Shown: positions 19,262 to 27,971, counted from the first letter of the stretch. The stretch: 64,000 nt of DNA from HXMU1420-13 sp024742815 (GCA_024742815.1 JANSXX010000002.1:372001-436000), one strand, 5' to 3'. Program-made: numbers and translations. The notes: generated by a model not told the origin, from the letters alone.

Positions 19262-20782
19262 ATGACAGAGCTTACCTCACAAAAACCAAGACTGAGCTTT
19301 TGGCAAATCTGGAACATGAGTTTTGGGTTTTTGGGCATTCAAATGGGATTTGCACTACAAAACGCAAACACCAGCAGGATTTTTGAAACTTTGGGAGCCG
19401 ATACTTCGAGTTTAGCCATATATTGGTTAGCAGCTCCCGTTACAGGATTAATTGTTCAGCCCATCATCGGCTATTACTCTGATAGAACTTGGATTCCGAA
19501 ATGGGGAAGACGTCGCCCTTATTTTGCATTAGGAGCTATAACAGGTGCAATTGCACTTGTGTTGATGCCAAACTCAGCCGCTCTTTGGATGGCAGTGGGT
19601 GTGCTTTGGATTATGGATGCTTCTATCAATGTAACCATGGAGCCGTTTCGCGCTTTTGTTGGTGATTTATTACCTGATGAACAACGAACTACCGGTTTTG
19701 CCATGCAAAGCTTCTTTATTGGAATTGGTGCGTTGGTCGCCTCATTCCTACCCTGGATTTTTGCAAACTGGTTGAGTATCCCAAATACAGCACCGGAAGG
19801 CATCATCCCGCCCTCCGTAAAATATTCGTTCTACATTGGGGCGGCAATGTACTTCATTACGGTGATGTGGACGGTCTTCAGCACTAAAGAATATCCACCG
19901 GCTGAAGATGAAGATCACGACGAACCTGCTATGAAACCGGAAGAAGAATCTGGTTTTGCGCAAAGATTTTCGAAAATAGGATGGATTTCTATTGGACTTG
20001 GTACTGCTTTTTCAGCCTATGTTGCATTTTCCGGCATTGATCCTCAACTCCATGTACTTGGTGGCGGTCTTATCTTTTACGGTTTGGTAAATATTATTGG
20101 TATGGCACTTACCAAAAAGGGTAAAACCAAAGCAGCAATGGTACACATCGTTAAAGATTTCATCACCATGCCGAAAACGATGGTGCAGCTTGCTTATGTA
20201 CAGTTTTTCACTTGGTTCGCATTATTTTCGATGTGGATTTATACCACTTCTGCGGTAACCTCGCACATTTACGGAACCACCGACACCACTTCGCTACTGT
20301 ACAATCAAGGAGCGGATATGGTTGGTAATCTATTTGGTGGCTACAATGGTATTGCGGCACTTGCTGCTATTATTCTGCCATGGATTGCTAGAAAAACAAA
20401 TCGTAAAATTACGCATATGCTGGCACTGTTTTGCGGTGGTATTGGCTTGATCTCCATGTATTTCATTAGCGCTCCGGCTTGGCTGTGGCTAAGTATGGTA
20501 GGCGTTGGTATTGCCTGGGCAAGTATTTTGTCTATGCCGTATGCTATTCTTTCCGGTTCCTTACCGGCCGAAAAAATGGGGTATTACATGGGGGTATTCA
20601 ATTTCTTTATTGTAATTCCTCAAATTATGGCGGCATCCTTACTTGGTTTTATACTAACTACCTTTTTCGATGGCGAAACCATCCTCATTTTAGTAACCGG
20701 TGGTGTTTCGATGTTGTTGGCCGGATTCCTCACATTGCGTGTTGAAGACAATGCCGACGATCACACTTCGATTCCAACCTAA
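19262..20782 (+). CDS. MFS sugar transporter, SLC45/maltose-symporter-like
   Basis: A 506-residue inner-membrane protein of about 12 transmembrane segments. The MFS signature loop is seen as YYSDRTWIPKWGRRRPYFAL between helices 2 and 3. The N-terminal LSFWQIWNMSFGFLGIQMGF and ALQNANTSRIF wording is that of the SLC45-like group commonly found beside maltose/maltodextrin genes in Bacteroidota and gammaproteobacteria. It probably brings maltose or maltodextrin across the inner membrane with protons. It lies between a GH13 lipoprotein and pullulanase, with gaps of 17 and 24 bases. The substrate is inferred from homologues and context. Confidence 0.85.
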   Translation: MTELTSQKPRLSFWQIWNMSFGFLGIQMGFALQNANTSRIFETLGADTSSLAIYWLAAPVTGLIVQPIIGYYSDRTWIPKWGRRRPYFALGAITGAIALVLMPNSAALWMAVGVLWIMDASINVTMEPFRAFVGDLLPDEQRTTGFAMQSFFIGIGALVASFLPWIFANWLSIPNTAPEGIIPPSVKYSFYIGAAMYFITVMWTVFSTKEYPPAEDEDHDEPAMKPEEESGFAQRFSKIGWISIGLGTAFSAYVAFSGIDPQLHVLGGGLIFYGLVNIIGMALTKKGKTKAAMVHIVKDFITMPKTMVQLAYVQFFTWFALFSMWIYTTSAVTSHIYGTTDTTSLLYNQGADMVGNLFGGYNGIAALAAIILPWIARKTNRKITHMLALFCGGIGLISMYFISAPAWLWLSMVGVGIAWASILSMPYAILSGSLPAEKMGYYMGVFNFFIVIPQIMAASLLGFILTTFFDGETILILVTGGVSMLLAGFLTLRVEDNADDHTSIPT

Positions 20783-20806
20783 GTTTAATCTCACAAAATT
20801 AACTCA

Positions 20807-23113
20807 ATGAAAGACCTTCTTTCCAAAGCACCGATGTTTCTGTTGGTGCTTTTTTTATTCCAAAATACACTTGCAAAAACCTCTGATATCGAAGCGCAGA
20901 CCTTAGAAATCGTCTCTGCATTTATCATGTCACCAAATCAGATAAAAATAACAGTAACTCAGGAAGTGGATACCGACGATATCAAAGTATTGGCAGATGG
21001 AGTTACTTTAGCCGGATTTGCTCTTCCACAACCGGGTCAATCATATTTGATTATGGTGGATGAAACCCTCGATTTTACCCGAAAATATGACGTTCAGGTA
21101 GGTGCAAAATCCAAAAAGACACAAGTTCACTGGAAAGCTATCGACGAGCTGTACTTTTATGATGGAGAGCTGGGCATCGATTATACCGAAGAGGCAACCT
21201 TGTTTCGATTATGGGCTCCACTAGCAACTGAGGTTGAAGTTCGTGTCTTTAATTCGATGGATGACAATTCCCCAATTGCTACTAAAACACTTACTCGCGG
21301 AGAAAAGGGTGTCTGGAGCACTACGATTGAAGGTGATCACTTTGGAAAATTGTACGAATATGCAGTAACCAATTATGGCGAAACTAAAATCGTAATTGAT
21401 CCCTATGCATTCTCAAAAGGAGTTGATGCATCAGACGGCGTGATTGTAGGTCGTGCCGCAATCGTTGATCCATCTGCGATTGGTCCAGCACTCGAGTACG
21501 CGAGTATCGAAGGATACGAAAAACGAGAAGATGCAATCATCTGGGAAATTCATGTACGTGATTTTACTGTTGATCCTGATATAACCACCGAAGCACGTTT
21601 CGGAACCTATGATGCTTTTACCGAGCGCATCGACTATATAAAAGAACTTGGTGTTACGCATGTTCAACTGTTGCCGGTAATGAGCTATGCACACGGAAGC
21701 GAACTCAAAGCTGCAAATCGAGAAATGGAATTTGCCGTTGGCGTAAATTACAACTGGGGCTACGATCCACATGGTTATTTTGCACCGGAAGGAATGTATT
21801 CTGATGATCCCACCGATCCTGCTTTGCGCATCAAAGAACTAAAAGAACTCATTCATGCGGTTCATGAGGAAGGATTGGGGCTGACCTTAGATGTAGTTTA
21901 CAATCATACAGCAAGTCTTGGAATTCTCGAAGATATCGTGCCGGGTTATTACCATTTTATGGATGCCAGCGGTGAACCAAAAATAAGTTATGGTGGAGGT
22001 CGGGTTGGTACCACACACGCGATGGCTCGCAAACTGGTTATCGATTCTATTCTATTTTGGCTGGAAGAATATAAAGTGGATGGATTCCGCTTTGACTTGA
22101 TGGGAGATTTAGATGCACTTACCGTGCAAATGTTATGGGATGAAGCCGTGAAAATTAACCCAAATGTACATATGGTGGGCGAATGCTGGCGAACTTATGC
22201 TGGTGATGAAGGTGAAGATGTGCGACCTGCCGATCAGGATTGGATGCATCTTACGAACAGCGTGGCCTGTTTTTCGGATGAAATGCGTAATGAGCTAAAA
22301 TCAGGATATGGCTCAGAAGGTGAACCACGATTTATCACCGGTGGAGCGCGAAACGTTCAAACCATCTTCAATAATATTATTGCAAAACCCGGCAATATGA
22401 GTGAAGATGATCCCGGCGATGTACTGCAGTATATTGCTGCACACGATAATCTAACTCTGCACGATGTAATTGCTCATTCAGCAGATTTGGATCCTGCTAC
22501 GGAAGAAGAAGAAATTCAACAACGAATTAGACTTGGGAATACGATCATTCTAACAAGTCAGGGTGTTGCATTTTTACATGCCGGACAAGAATATGGACGA
22601 ACTAAGCAATGGAAATCGGACGAAATCCCCGAAAAAGACTTCACCTTTGTGGAAGGATTCGAATATCCGTATTTGATTGAGAACTCTTACGATGCTTCGG
22701 ATGCGGTTAATATGTTTGATTGGGATAAGGTTACCGAGCCGGGAATCCACAAAGAAACCATGGAGTTCACGAAAGGATTGATCGCACTTCGAAAATCGAG
22801 CGATGCTTTCCGCCATGAATCAGAATTTATGGTAAGTGAACATGTTGAATTGTTGCAATCTGACGATATCGCTGAAACTGATCTAGTAATTGCATTTAAA
22901 GCGAGTTCTACAGATGGAACTACTTATTATATGGTGATTAATGCGGATTCTGAATCACGAACTATTCGAATTAACGAAGATCTAACCGGTGGAAAGGTTT
23001 TAGTAGATTCGGATGAAGCTGGTACTGAGCCTGTGTCTGATTTATCTGGTGTGTACTTCATCGATAACGAAATTACCATGGCTCCGTTAACTGCAACGGT
23101 CATCAAAAAGTAA
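20807..23113 (+). CDS. pulA: Type I pullulanase (GH13_14-like)
   Basis: A 768-residue debranching enzyme cutting alpha-1,6 bonds in pullulan and branched dextrins. The diagnostic YNWGYDP motif lies at residues 315-321. Catalytic residues are Asp430 (GFRFDLMGD), Glu459 (VGECWR) and Asp547 (AAHDNLTL). An N-terminal signal peptide is followed by a small beta domain (about 33-110) and a CBM48 domain (ATLFRLWAPLATEVEVRVF, at about 125-215). The protein is therefore exported, probably to the periplasm. It is the last carbohydrate gene of the operon and completes the set: two endo-acting GH13 enzymes, one debranching enzyme and one transporter. Confidence 0.93.
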   Translation: MKDLLSKAPMFLLVLFLFQNTLAKTSDIEAQTLEIVSAFIMSPNQIKITVTQEVDTDDIKVLADGVTLAGFALPQPGQSYLIMVDETLDFTRKYDVQVGAKSKKTQVHWKAIDELYFYDGELGIDYTEEATLFRLWAPLATEVEVRVFNSMDDNSPIATKTLTRGEKGVWSTTIEGDHFGKLYEYAVTNYGETKIVIDPYAFSKGVDASDGVIVGRAAIVDPSAIGPALEYASIEGYEKREDAIIWEIHVRDFTVDPDITTEARFGTYDAFTERIDYIKELGVTHVQLLPVMSYAHGSELKAANREMEFAVGVNYNWGYDPHGYFAPEGMYSDDPTDPALRIKELKELIHAVHEEGLGLTLDVVYNHTASLGILEDIVPGYYHFMDASGEPKISYGGGRVGTTHAMARKLVIDSILFWLEEYKVDGFRFDLMGDLDALTVQMLWDEAVKINPNVHMVGECWRTYAGDEGEDVRPADQDWMHLTNSVACFSDEMRNELKSGYGSEGEPRFITGGARNVQTIFNNIIAKPGNMSEDDPGDVLQYIAAHDNLTLHDVIAHSADLDPATEEEEIQQRIRLGNTIILTSQGVAFLHAGQEYGRTKQWKSDEIPEKDFTFVEGFEYPYLIENSYDASDAVNMFDWDKVTEPGIHKETMEFTKGLIALRKSSDAFRHESEFMVSEHVELLQSDDIAETDLVIAFKASSTDGTTYYMVINADSESRTIRINEDLTGGKVLVDSDEAGTEPVSDLSGVYFIDNEITMAPLTATVIKK

Positions 23114-23121
23114 GATTCCGC

Positions 23122-23153
23122 CTGTGGGGAAGTTTTTGTACTTTCCCCGCATG
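23122..23153 (+). promoter_or_regulatory. Stem-loop overlapping the start of the thioredoxin-like gene
   Basis: TGTGGGGAA pairs with TTCCCCGCA (one G-T wobble) across a T-rich loop. The right arm ends in the A of the ATG at 23151. There is no T run after the stem, so it is a poor terminator; it could limit translation of the downstream gene or stabilise the 3' end of the pulA message. Function is inferred. Confidence 0.4.
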
Positions 23154-23681
23154 AAGCTTGATCAAAAATACTTTGTTCCTTTTATGGGAATTGGTGCTGT
23201 AATCACGATGATATTCATCGTGTTCGCATCCTTCAATTTTAAGGATGAACAAGAAGCCAATTTTCGGGAAAACACGCAAAATTTTGAAGAACTCGGTACG
23301 ATGAATCATCCTATTATTGATGGTTCATCTGCCGATAGTTTGCGATTATCCCAGCTCTCAGGCAAACAAGTGGTTGTTGTATTCTGGTCGTCTTGGTCGG
23401 ATAAATCGACTGAACTGATGAACGAATTAGACCTATTCGTTGGTGATGATAACTTTGAAATTGTGGCCGCGCTTGTGCGGGATGTTACCGACGAAGCAAG
23501 TAATGTTTTACCCAATCATGATTTTATCTACATTGATGGAACTCGCTTGTTCAATGAATTGAAAGTGCCGGGAATACCTAGTTATTTTTTATTAGATAAA
23601 AATGGAGGTTTCGTGGAAAGTTTTGTCGGATATAGAAAGGGAGCTGCAGAGATCATAAATCTCAATTTTAACGATCCATGA
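23151..23681 (+). CDS. Membrane-anchored thioredoxin-fold protein lacking the CXXC motif
   Basis: A 176-residue TlpA/ResA-like protein from ATG 23151; an upstream GTG at 23124 lies inside the stem-loop and is less likely. One transmembrane segment (about residues 9-26, FMGIGAVITMIFIVFASF) places the domain outside the cytoplasm. The thioredoxin core reads VVVFWSSWSDKSTELMNELD, so the position of the usual CxxC is SDKS with both cysteines gone. The cis-proline region is present (VPGIPSYFLLDKNG). It cannot do standard disulfide chemistry and may be a binding or structural homologue. It overlaps the pabC-like gene by 4 bases (ATGA). Confidence 0.75.
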   Translation: MKLDQKYFVPFMGIGAVITMIFIVFASFNFKDEQEANFRENTQNFEELGTMNHPIIDGSSADSLRLSQLSGKQVVVVFWSSWSDKSTELMNELDLFVGDDNFEIVAALVRDVTDEASNVLPNHDFIYIDGTRLFNELKVPGIPSYFLLDKNGGFVESFVGYRKGAAEIINLNFNDP

Positions 23682-24538
23682 GCGGCTTTGTGGCAATGAA
23701 CGGAGCAATCACTCCAACAGATTCATTGCGCATCTCACCAGAAAACCGTGGCTTAATGTACGGCGATGGATGCTTCGAAACATTATGCGCATTCAAAACA
23801 AAATTTCTTGCTTTTGATGCCCACATACAGCGACTGTACAAATCCATGCTGTATCTTAATTTGTCGATTGATATCGAACAACAAGAATTTTATGATTTGG
23901 TACAAGCGCTTCTTCAAATAAATAAACTAGAAAATTGTGATGCCGTAGTTCGGATTCAAGTTTGGAGAAGGGGAGGCAGGGGCTACATAATTAGCGAAAC
24001 TGCTGCCGATTGTTTGATTCAGGTAAGCGAAGTTAGAAACAGAAAAGAATCAGTACGCTTGCATGTGGCGAAAACGCCGGTTATACCCAGCGAAGCACTA
24101 CAAAGATCAACAAAACTTAGTAATGGCTTAAACTACATTCTAGCGGGTCAGGAAGCGTTAAAACATAGGGCAGATGACGCCATTCTGCTAACAACTGATG
24201 GCTATGTAAGTGAAACAACCTCGGCGAATATTTTTTGGGGTTTTGGTGATATACTTTGTACGCCATCAACCGATTGCGATTTACTACATGGGATTACGCG
24301 CAACCAACTCATCAAATTGATTCGTAATTCTCGTTCTATTGAGCTGGAAGAAAAAAGCTATCGCCTAAAAGACTTGTTAGAAGCAGATTATGTGTTTGTT
24401 ACTAACTCAGTTCAAGGCATTGTGCCGGTAAGCGATATCGATGGGAGTTTCCTTTCTGTAAGTAATGAAAATTTTCTTACCATAAGGAAACAGTGGGAGA
24501 CAATGAAAAATAACATCTTACAGAATGAATCAGTTTAA
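23678..24538 (+). CDS. pabC: PLP class IV aminotransferase, probable aminodeoxychorismate lyase
   Basis: A 286-residue fold-type IV PLP enzyme. Lys146 (STKLSNGLNYI) is the Schiff-base lysine, and Glu179 in YVSETTSANIFW matches the conserved PLP-contacting Glu of the family. RGLMYGDGCFET near the N-terminus is typical of PabC/IlvE/Dat proteins. The sequence alone does not separate aminodeoxychorismate lyase from branched-chain or D-amino acid transaminases. The 14-base overlap with folC favours PabC, which makes the p-aminobenzoate used in folate synthesis. It is coupled to the preceding gene by an ATGA overlap. Confidence 0.75.
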   Translation: MSGFVAMNGAITPTDSLRISPENRGLMYGDGCFETLCAFKTKFLAFDAHIQRLYKSMLYLNLSIDIEQQEFYDLVQALLQINKLENCDAVVRIQVWRRGGRGYIISETAADCLIQVSEVRNRKESVRLHVAKTPVIPSEALQRSTKLSNGLNYILAGQEALKHRADDAILLTTDGYVSETTSANIFWGFGDILCTPSTDCDLLHGITRNQLIKLIRNSRSIELEEKSYRLKDLLEADYVFVTNSVQGIVPVSDIDGSFLSVSNENFLTIRKQWETMKNNILQNESV

Positions 24539-25775
24539 GAACATCCGTGATGTATGGAAGTTTCTTGAGAATATTCCAAAGTTCGCAACCGCTGGAAAAA
24601 ATGCAGCGAATTTTAGTCTGGATAATATTAAAGCCTTTTGTGAAGAAATAGGTAATCCACAAACTCAGTTCCCGGCTATTCATGTAGCCGGAACTAACGG
24701 CAAAGGATCGGTTTGTGGGATTTTGGAAGCCATTTATCGTGAAGCCGGTTATATACCGGGAGTGTATACCTCACCACACTTGCAACGCTACAACGAACGA
24801 TTTAAAATCAACGGAAATGTAGTGGAAGATCGGGTGATTCTTGATTTTTTTAAGCAGTCTGAATCTCTGATCAAAAAGTACGAACTCACTTATTTCGAGA
24901 TTAGTACCGCTCTGGCTTTTTGGGCATTTGCACGAGCTGATGTTGATATCGCCATCATCGAAACAGGCTTGGGTGGGCGATTAGATGCCACAAATATTCT
25001 CACTCCGGAACTCTCAATAATCACTAGTATTGGCTTTGATCATACCGATGTGTTAGGAGAAACTGTATCCGAAATTGCTCGGGAAAAGGCTGGTATCATA
25101 AAAGAAGGAGTACCGGTTGTGGTGGGTAATCTTCAGGATGATGCATTAATTGAAATAGAAAAAGTTGCTGAATCGAAAAAAGCTCAATTGCTCAAAGCTG
25201 CGGATTTACAACCTGCATGGCGCGAAAGAAATATCATGCTTAATGGATGGGACCGATTTATTTCTACCCAGTTTTATGAGCCTGTAAATCTCTGGAATGT
25301 CGCCATTTCAATTACAGCAGTTCGCACATTATCCGAATCCTTTCCGGTTGACCGATCCGCCGAAATACGCGCTATAGAACTGTTTAGAGGGGTTCCCGGC
25401 CGTTTTGAAAAATTAAACCCACTAAAGGAATGGTACTTTTCGGGTTCTCATAATCAGGATGCGATGAATGCTTTGTTCGAGGCTGTTGAGGAATTTCAAA
25501 CAGATAAGGTTCATTTTATTCTTTCGATGTTGAAGGATAAAGTACAGCCCGAAATGCTTGCTAAATTCAAGCAATACGAATCGAGATATTATTACGAAAT
25601 GGATTCTGAACGGGCAGCCTCCACCGAACAAATACAAGAACATCTTTCAGTAAAAACCATCGACGATTCCACTATAAAAAACTTATTACACGAATTGAAC
25701 GATGAAGTAGTAATTTTTACGGGAAGTTTTTACTTTTACAGCATTGTAAAGCGGTGGTTAACTCATTTGAACTAA
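24525..25775 (+). CDS. folC: Dihydrofolate synthase / folylpolyglutamate synthase
   Basis: A 416-residue Mur-ligase-type ATP-dependent enzyme that joins glutamate to dihydropteroate and extends the folate polyglutamate tail. The P-loop is at residues 54-62 (VAGTNGKGS). Other family blocks are YTSPHL, IIETGLGGRLDATN, SIGFDHTDVLGET and EKAGIIKEGVPVV. The C-terminal domain contains the FSGSHNQDAMN region, equivalent to the usual DGAHN motif, here SGSHN. It starts inside the pabC-like gene. There is a gap of about 110 bases to rho with a possible stem-loop. Confidence 0.93.
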   Translation: MNQFKNIRDVWKFLENIPKFATAGKNAANFSLDNIKAFCEEIGNPQTQFPAIHVAGTNGKGSVCGILEAIYREAGYIPGVYTSPHLQRYNERFKINGNVVEDRVILDFFKQSESLIKKYELTYFEISTALAFWAFARADVDIAIIETGLGGRLDATNILTPELSIITSIGFDHTDVLGETVSEIAREKAGIIKEGVPVVVGNLQDDALIEIEKVAESKKAQLLKAADLQPAWRERNIMLNGWDRFISTQFYEPVNLWNVAISITAVRTLSESFPVDRSAEIRAIELFRGVPGRFEKLNPLKEWYFSGSHNQDAMNALFEAVEEFQTDKVHFILSMLKDKVQPEMLAKFKQYESRYYYEMDSERAASTEQIQEHLSVKTIDDSTIKNLLHELNDEVVIFTGSFYFYSIVKRWLTHLN

Positions 25776-25813
25776 TCAGACTTTTCCACCATCATTTAAA
25801 TCCTTACCTGATT

Positions 25814-25842
25814 GAGCGCTTTACACACATTTGCTTGCGCTC
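25814..25842 (+). promoter_or_regulatory. Stem-loop in the rho leader
   Basis: GAGCGC at 25814-25819 is the exact complement of GCGCTC at 25837-25842, separated by 17 bases. It lies about 45 bases before the rho start. It has no T tail, so it may be part of a leader structure rather than a terminator. rho leaders are often autoregulated in bacteria; that role here is inference. Confidence 0.3.
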
Positions 25843-25887
25843 GCCCCAAATTCAGTAAGATCATACATTGCAATAGCAAACATATAT

Positions 25888-27462
25888 ATGTCAGATAATC
25901 AGACCGCGGGTATTTCGGCCAAAGAACTCGAAAATATCGAATCCAAAAAACTGGGAGAACTCCAGGTAATTGCTAAATCTATAGGAATTAAACGAGTAAC
26001 TGGTGTTCGAAAGAAAGACTTAATCGATCAGATTAAAAATAAAGCCGGCCAAACAGCTCTTCCGCTTGATGGTGATTCCAAAAAAGCTCCGGAATCTGAG
26101 AAAAGTTCTCAGAAAGAAGACGAAATGAAATCGTATGGGAATCACTCGCACATCGTTTCTTACAAAAAAGAAAAAGATGAAGAAGAAAAACCCGACGAAA
26201 AGAAAAATCGGAATAATAAAAACCGAAATAATAACCGTAAGAATCAAAACAATAACCGGAATAAAAGAAATCATGAACACGATCAACTTCCGGTATCTGA
26301 CAAACCTACGCTACAAGAGCGCCTAGACGAGATTATCCCACAATTAGGACCATATCTTGTAAATGAAGGTACACTCGAAATTTTACCTGATGGCTACGGA
26401 TTTCTTCGCTCGGTAAATTATAATTATAAAGCCTCGCCGGACGATATTTATGTATCACCATCCCAAATCAAACGGTTTAGATTGCGACAAGGTGATTGCG
26501 TGATAGGTATTATTCGTCCGCCAAAAGTAGGAGAGCGGTATTTTGCATTGCTTCGTGTTGAAGGTGTAAACGGACGAATTCCAACCGACATGGACAATCG
26601 TGGTGTGTTTGATGATATGCTACCGATTCACCCTGATGAGCGCTATAAGCTTGAATATCAGCCCAATGAATACACTACACGCTTCATAGATATGTTTGCG
26701 CCTGTTGGGAAAGGGCAACGACAGTTAATCGTTGCACAGCCAAAAACCGGAAAAACCACGATTCTCCGAAATATTGCTAATGCAGTAGCTCATAACCATC
26801 CGGAAGCAAAAATTTTGATTGTTTTGGTGGATGAACGACCGGAAGAAGTAACCGAAATGGAACGCGCTGTAAAAGGTGCAGAAGTAGTTGCTTCAACGTT
26901 TGATGAGAAGCCCGAAAACCATAAAGGTTTGGCTGAAATCGTTTTCGAAAAAGCAAAACGATTGGTAGAAAGCGGACATGATGTGCTGCTATTACTCGAT
27001 TCGATTACACGTTTAGCCCGAGCATACAATGTGTGTGCCGGAAATAAAGGTCGTACAATGACCGGAGGTGTGGATTCGGAGGCACTTAAAGTTCCGCGAC
27101 AGCAATTCAGTTCTGCCCGTAACATCGAAGGTGGTGGGTCGCTAACTATTATTGCAACAGCACTTGTTGAAACCGGCTCGCGTATGGATGATGTGATTTT
27201 CGAGGAATTTAAAGGAACCGGTAACTCAGAAATCGTACTTGATCGCAGAATTTCTGATCGTAGGATTTATCCGGCCATCGATGTGTTCCGAAGTGGAACC
27301 CGACGTGAAGAACTACTAGTAAGTGAGGCGGAGCGAGAGAAAGTAGTATTATTGCGCCGTTACATGACCAACATGAACTCCTTCGAAGCGGCCGAGTTTT
27401 TACTCGAAAAAGTAAAAGGCACTAAAAACAACGAAGAGTTTTTGATTTCGATGAATAAGTAG
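25888..27462 (+). CDS. rho: Transcription termination factor Rho with Asn-rich linker
   Basis: A 524-residue hexameric RNA-dependent ATPase. The start is ATG 25888 (MSDNQTAGIS); 19 extra upstream codons are not Rho-like. Domains: Rho_N helical domain (about 11-52), then a long charged linker (about 60-138) whose core at about 106-130 is almost only Asn, Arg and Lys, then the RNA-binding cold-shock-like domain (140-225) and the RecA-like ATPase. Walker A is AQPKTGKT at about 283-290. The LVDERPEEVTEM and LLLDSITRLARAYN segments, the Q-loop GGVDSEALKVPRQQF and the RDEELL-like end of the ring are present. Linker insertions of this sort occur in several phyla. The gene runs directly into palindromic repeats after its TAG. 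Confidence 0.97.
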   Translation: MSDNQTAGISAKELENIESKKLGELQVIAKSIGIKRVTGVRKKDLIDQIKNKAGQTALPLDGDSKKAPESEKSSQKEDEMKSYGNHSHIVSYKKEKDEEEKPDEKKNRNNKNRNNNRKNQNNNRNKRNHEHDQLPVSDKPTLQERLDEIIPQLGPYLVNEGTLEILPDGYGFLRSVNYNYKASPDDIYVSPSQIKRFRLRQGDCVIGIIRPPKVGERYFALLRVEGVNGRIPTDMDNRGVFDDMLPIHPDERYKLEYQPNEYTTRFIDMFAPVGKGQRQLIVAQPKTGKTTILRNIANAVAHNHPEAKILIVLVDERPEEVTEMERAVKGAEVVASTFDEKPENHKGLAEIVFEKAKRLVESGHDVLLLLDSITRLARAYNVCAGNKGRTMTGGVDSEALKVPRQQFSSARNIEGGGSLTIIATALVETGSRMDDVIFEEFKGTGNSEIVLDRRISDRRIYPAIDVFRSGTRREELLVSEAEREKVVLLRRYMTNMNSFEAAEFLLEKVKGTKNNEEFLISMNK

Positions 27463-27562
27463 GGGCTCGACAAGCTCGCCCACCGTAGTTCGACAAGCTC
27501 GCCCACCATGGAACGAAAAAGCTCGCCCACCGTGGTTCGACAAGCTCGCTGGTAGGTTGAAG
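27463..27562. repeat. Cluster of direct repeats containing CGACAAGCTCGCCCACC
   Basis: Four head-to-tail units of about 24-25 bases begin directly after the rho stop: GGGCTCGACAAGCTCGCCCACC, GTTCGACAAGCTCGCCCACC, AACGAAAAAGCTCGCCCACC and a last diverged TTCGACAAGCTCGCTGGTAGG. Each unit is an imperfect palindrome. The units are too short and the spacing too tight for a CRISPR array. They belong to the same family as the inverted copies around the neighbouring GIY-YIG gene. Confidence 0.75.
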
Positions 27563-27589
27563 AATTTGTTATCGAACTTGGATCATAAT

Positions 27590-27608
27590 GCCCGAGCCTT
27601 TCGAGGGC
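27590..27608. repeat. Palindromic repeat, opposite orientation
   Basis: GCCCGAGCCTTTCGAGGGC is the reverse-oriented form of the repeat next to rho. GCCC/GGGC ends close an imperfect stem. It lies between the four-unit cluster and the copy abutting the GIY-YIG gene. Confidence 0.7.
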
Positions 27609-27647
27609 AATTCTTGCTAGTATAATGTGTTAGGTACTCATTTTGGT

Positions 27648-27666
27648 GTCCGAGCTTGTCGAGGAC
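27648..27666. repeat. Palindromic repeat abutting the GIY-YIG gene
   Basis: GTCCGAGCTTGTCGAGGAC has compensatory changes at both ends (GTCC/GGAC instead of GCCC/GGGC), which suggests that the stem itself is maintained. It ends 3 bases before the ancestral stop codon of the minus-strand GIY-YIG gene. Confidence 0.75.
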
Positions 27667-27669
27667 AGC

Positions 27670-27971
27670 TTACTCTTTAAGTTTACCAAACTCAGTGTAA
27701 TTCTTAGACAATCGTTTTAGTCGATCAAAGTTACCTTCAATTAAGGCAGTCTTTTTTTACGACTCCATTTCTTGATTTGATGTTCTCGTGCAAATGCTTC
27801 TTGTACTCGAGGGTATTCTTCTAAATAGACTAGCTTTACCGGTAATCGTTTTGCTGTATAGTTTGATCCTACTCCATTCTGATGTTGCTTGATTCGATAT
27901 TCTATATTGTTTGTACTTCCTGTGTAATAGCTATCATCACAACATATTAATATATAGGTATACCCCGGCAT
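27670..27971 (-). pseudogene. GIY-YIG nuclease-like gene (UPF0213 type), frameshifted
   Basis: The frame from 27971 encodes 76 residues with YTYILICCDDSYYTGST at the start, the GIY-YIG core in its usual small-protein form, and AFAREHQIKKWSRKK near the end. It then hits a stop at 27741. Adding one A to the run of seven As after WSR restores a typical family tail (TALIEGNFDRLKRLSKNYTE, then FGKLKE) ending at a stop at 27670, total about 100 residues. The gene is therefore intact apart from a single-base contraction in a homopolymer. The cause could be a real mutation, phase variation, slippage-based frameshifting or a sequencing error. It is enclosed by palindromic repeats on both sides. Related single-domain GIY-YIG proteins are DNA nucleases; the role here is unknown. 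Confidence 0.8.

Noticed and set aside
26135..26326. Lys-rich plus-strand ORF inside rho
   Set aside because: It is an out-of-frame reading of the rho linker region; the in-frame Rho protein explains the sequence.
27463..27562. Possible CRISPR array
   Set aside because: The units are about 24-25 bases head to tail with no room for unique spacers, and they diverge along the row. The same unit is dispersed in both orientations nearby, so it is a palindromic repeat family.
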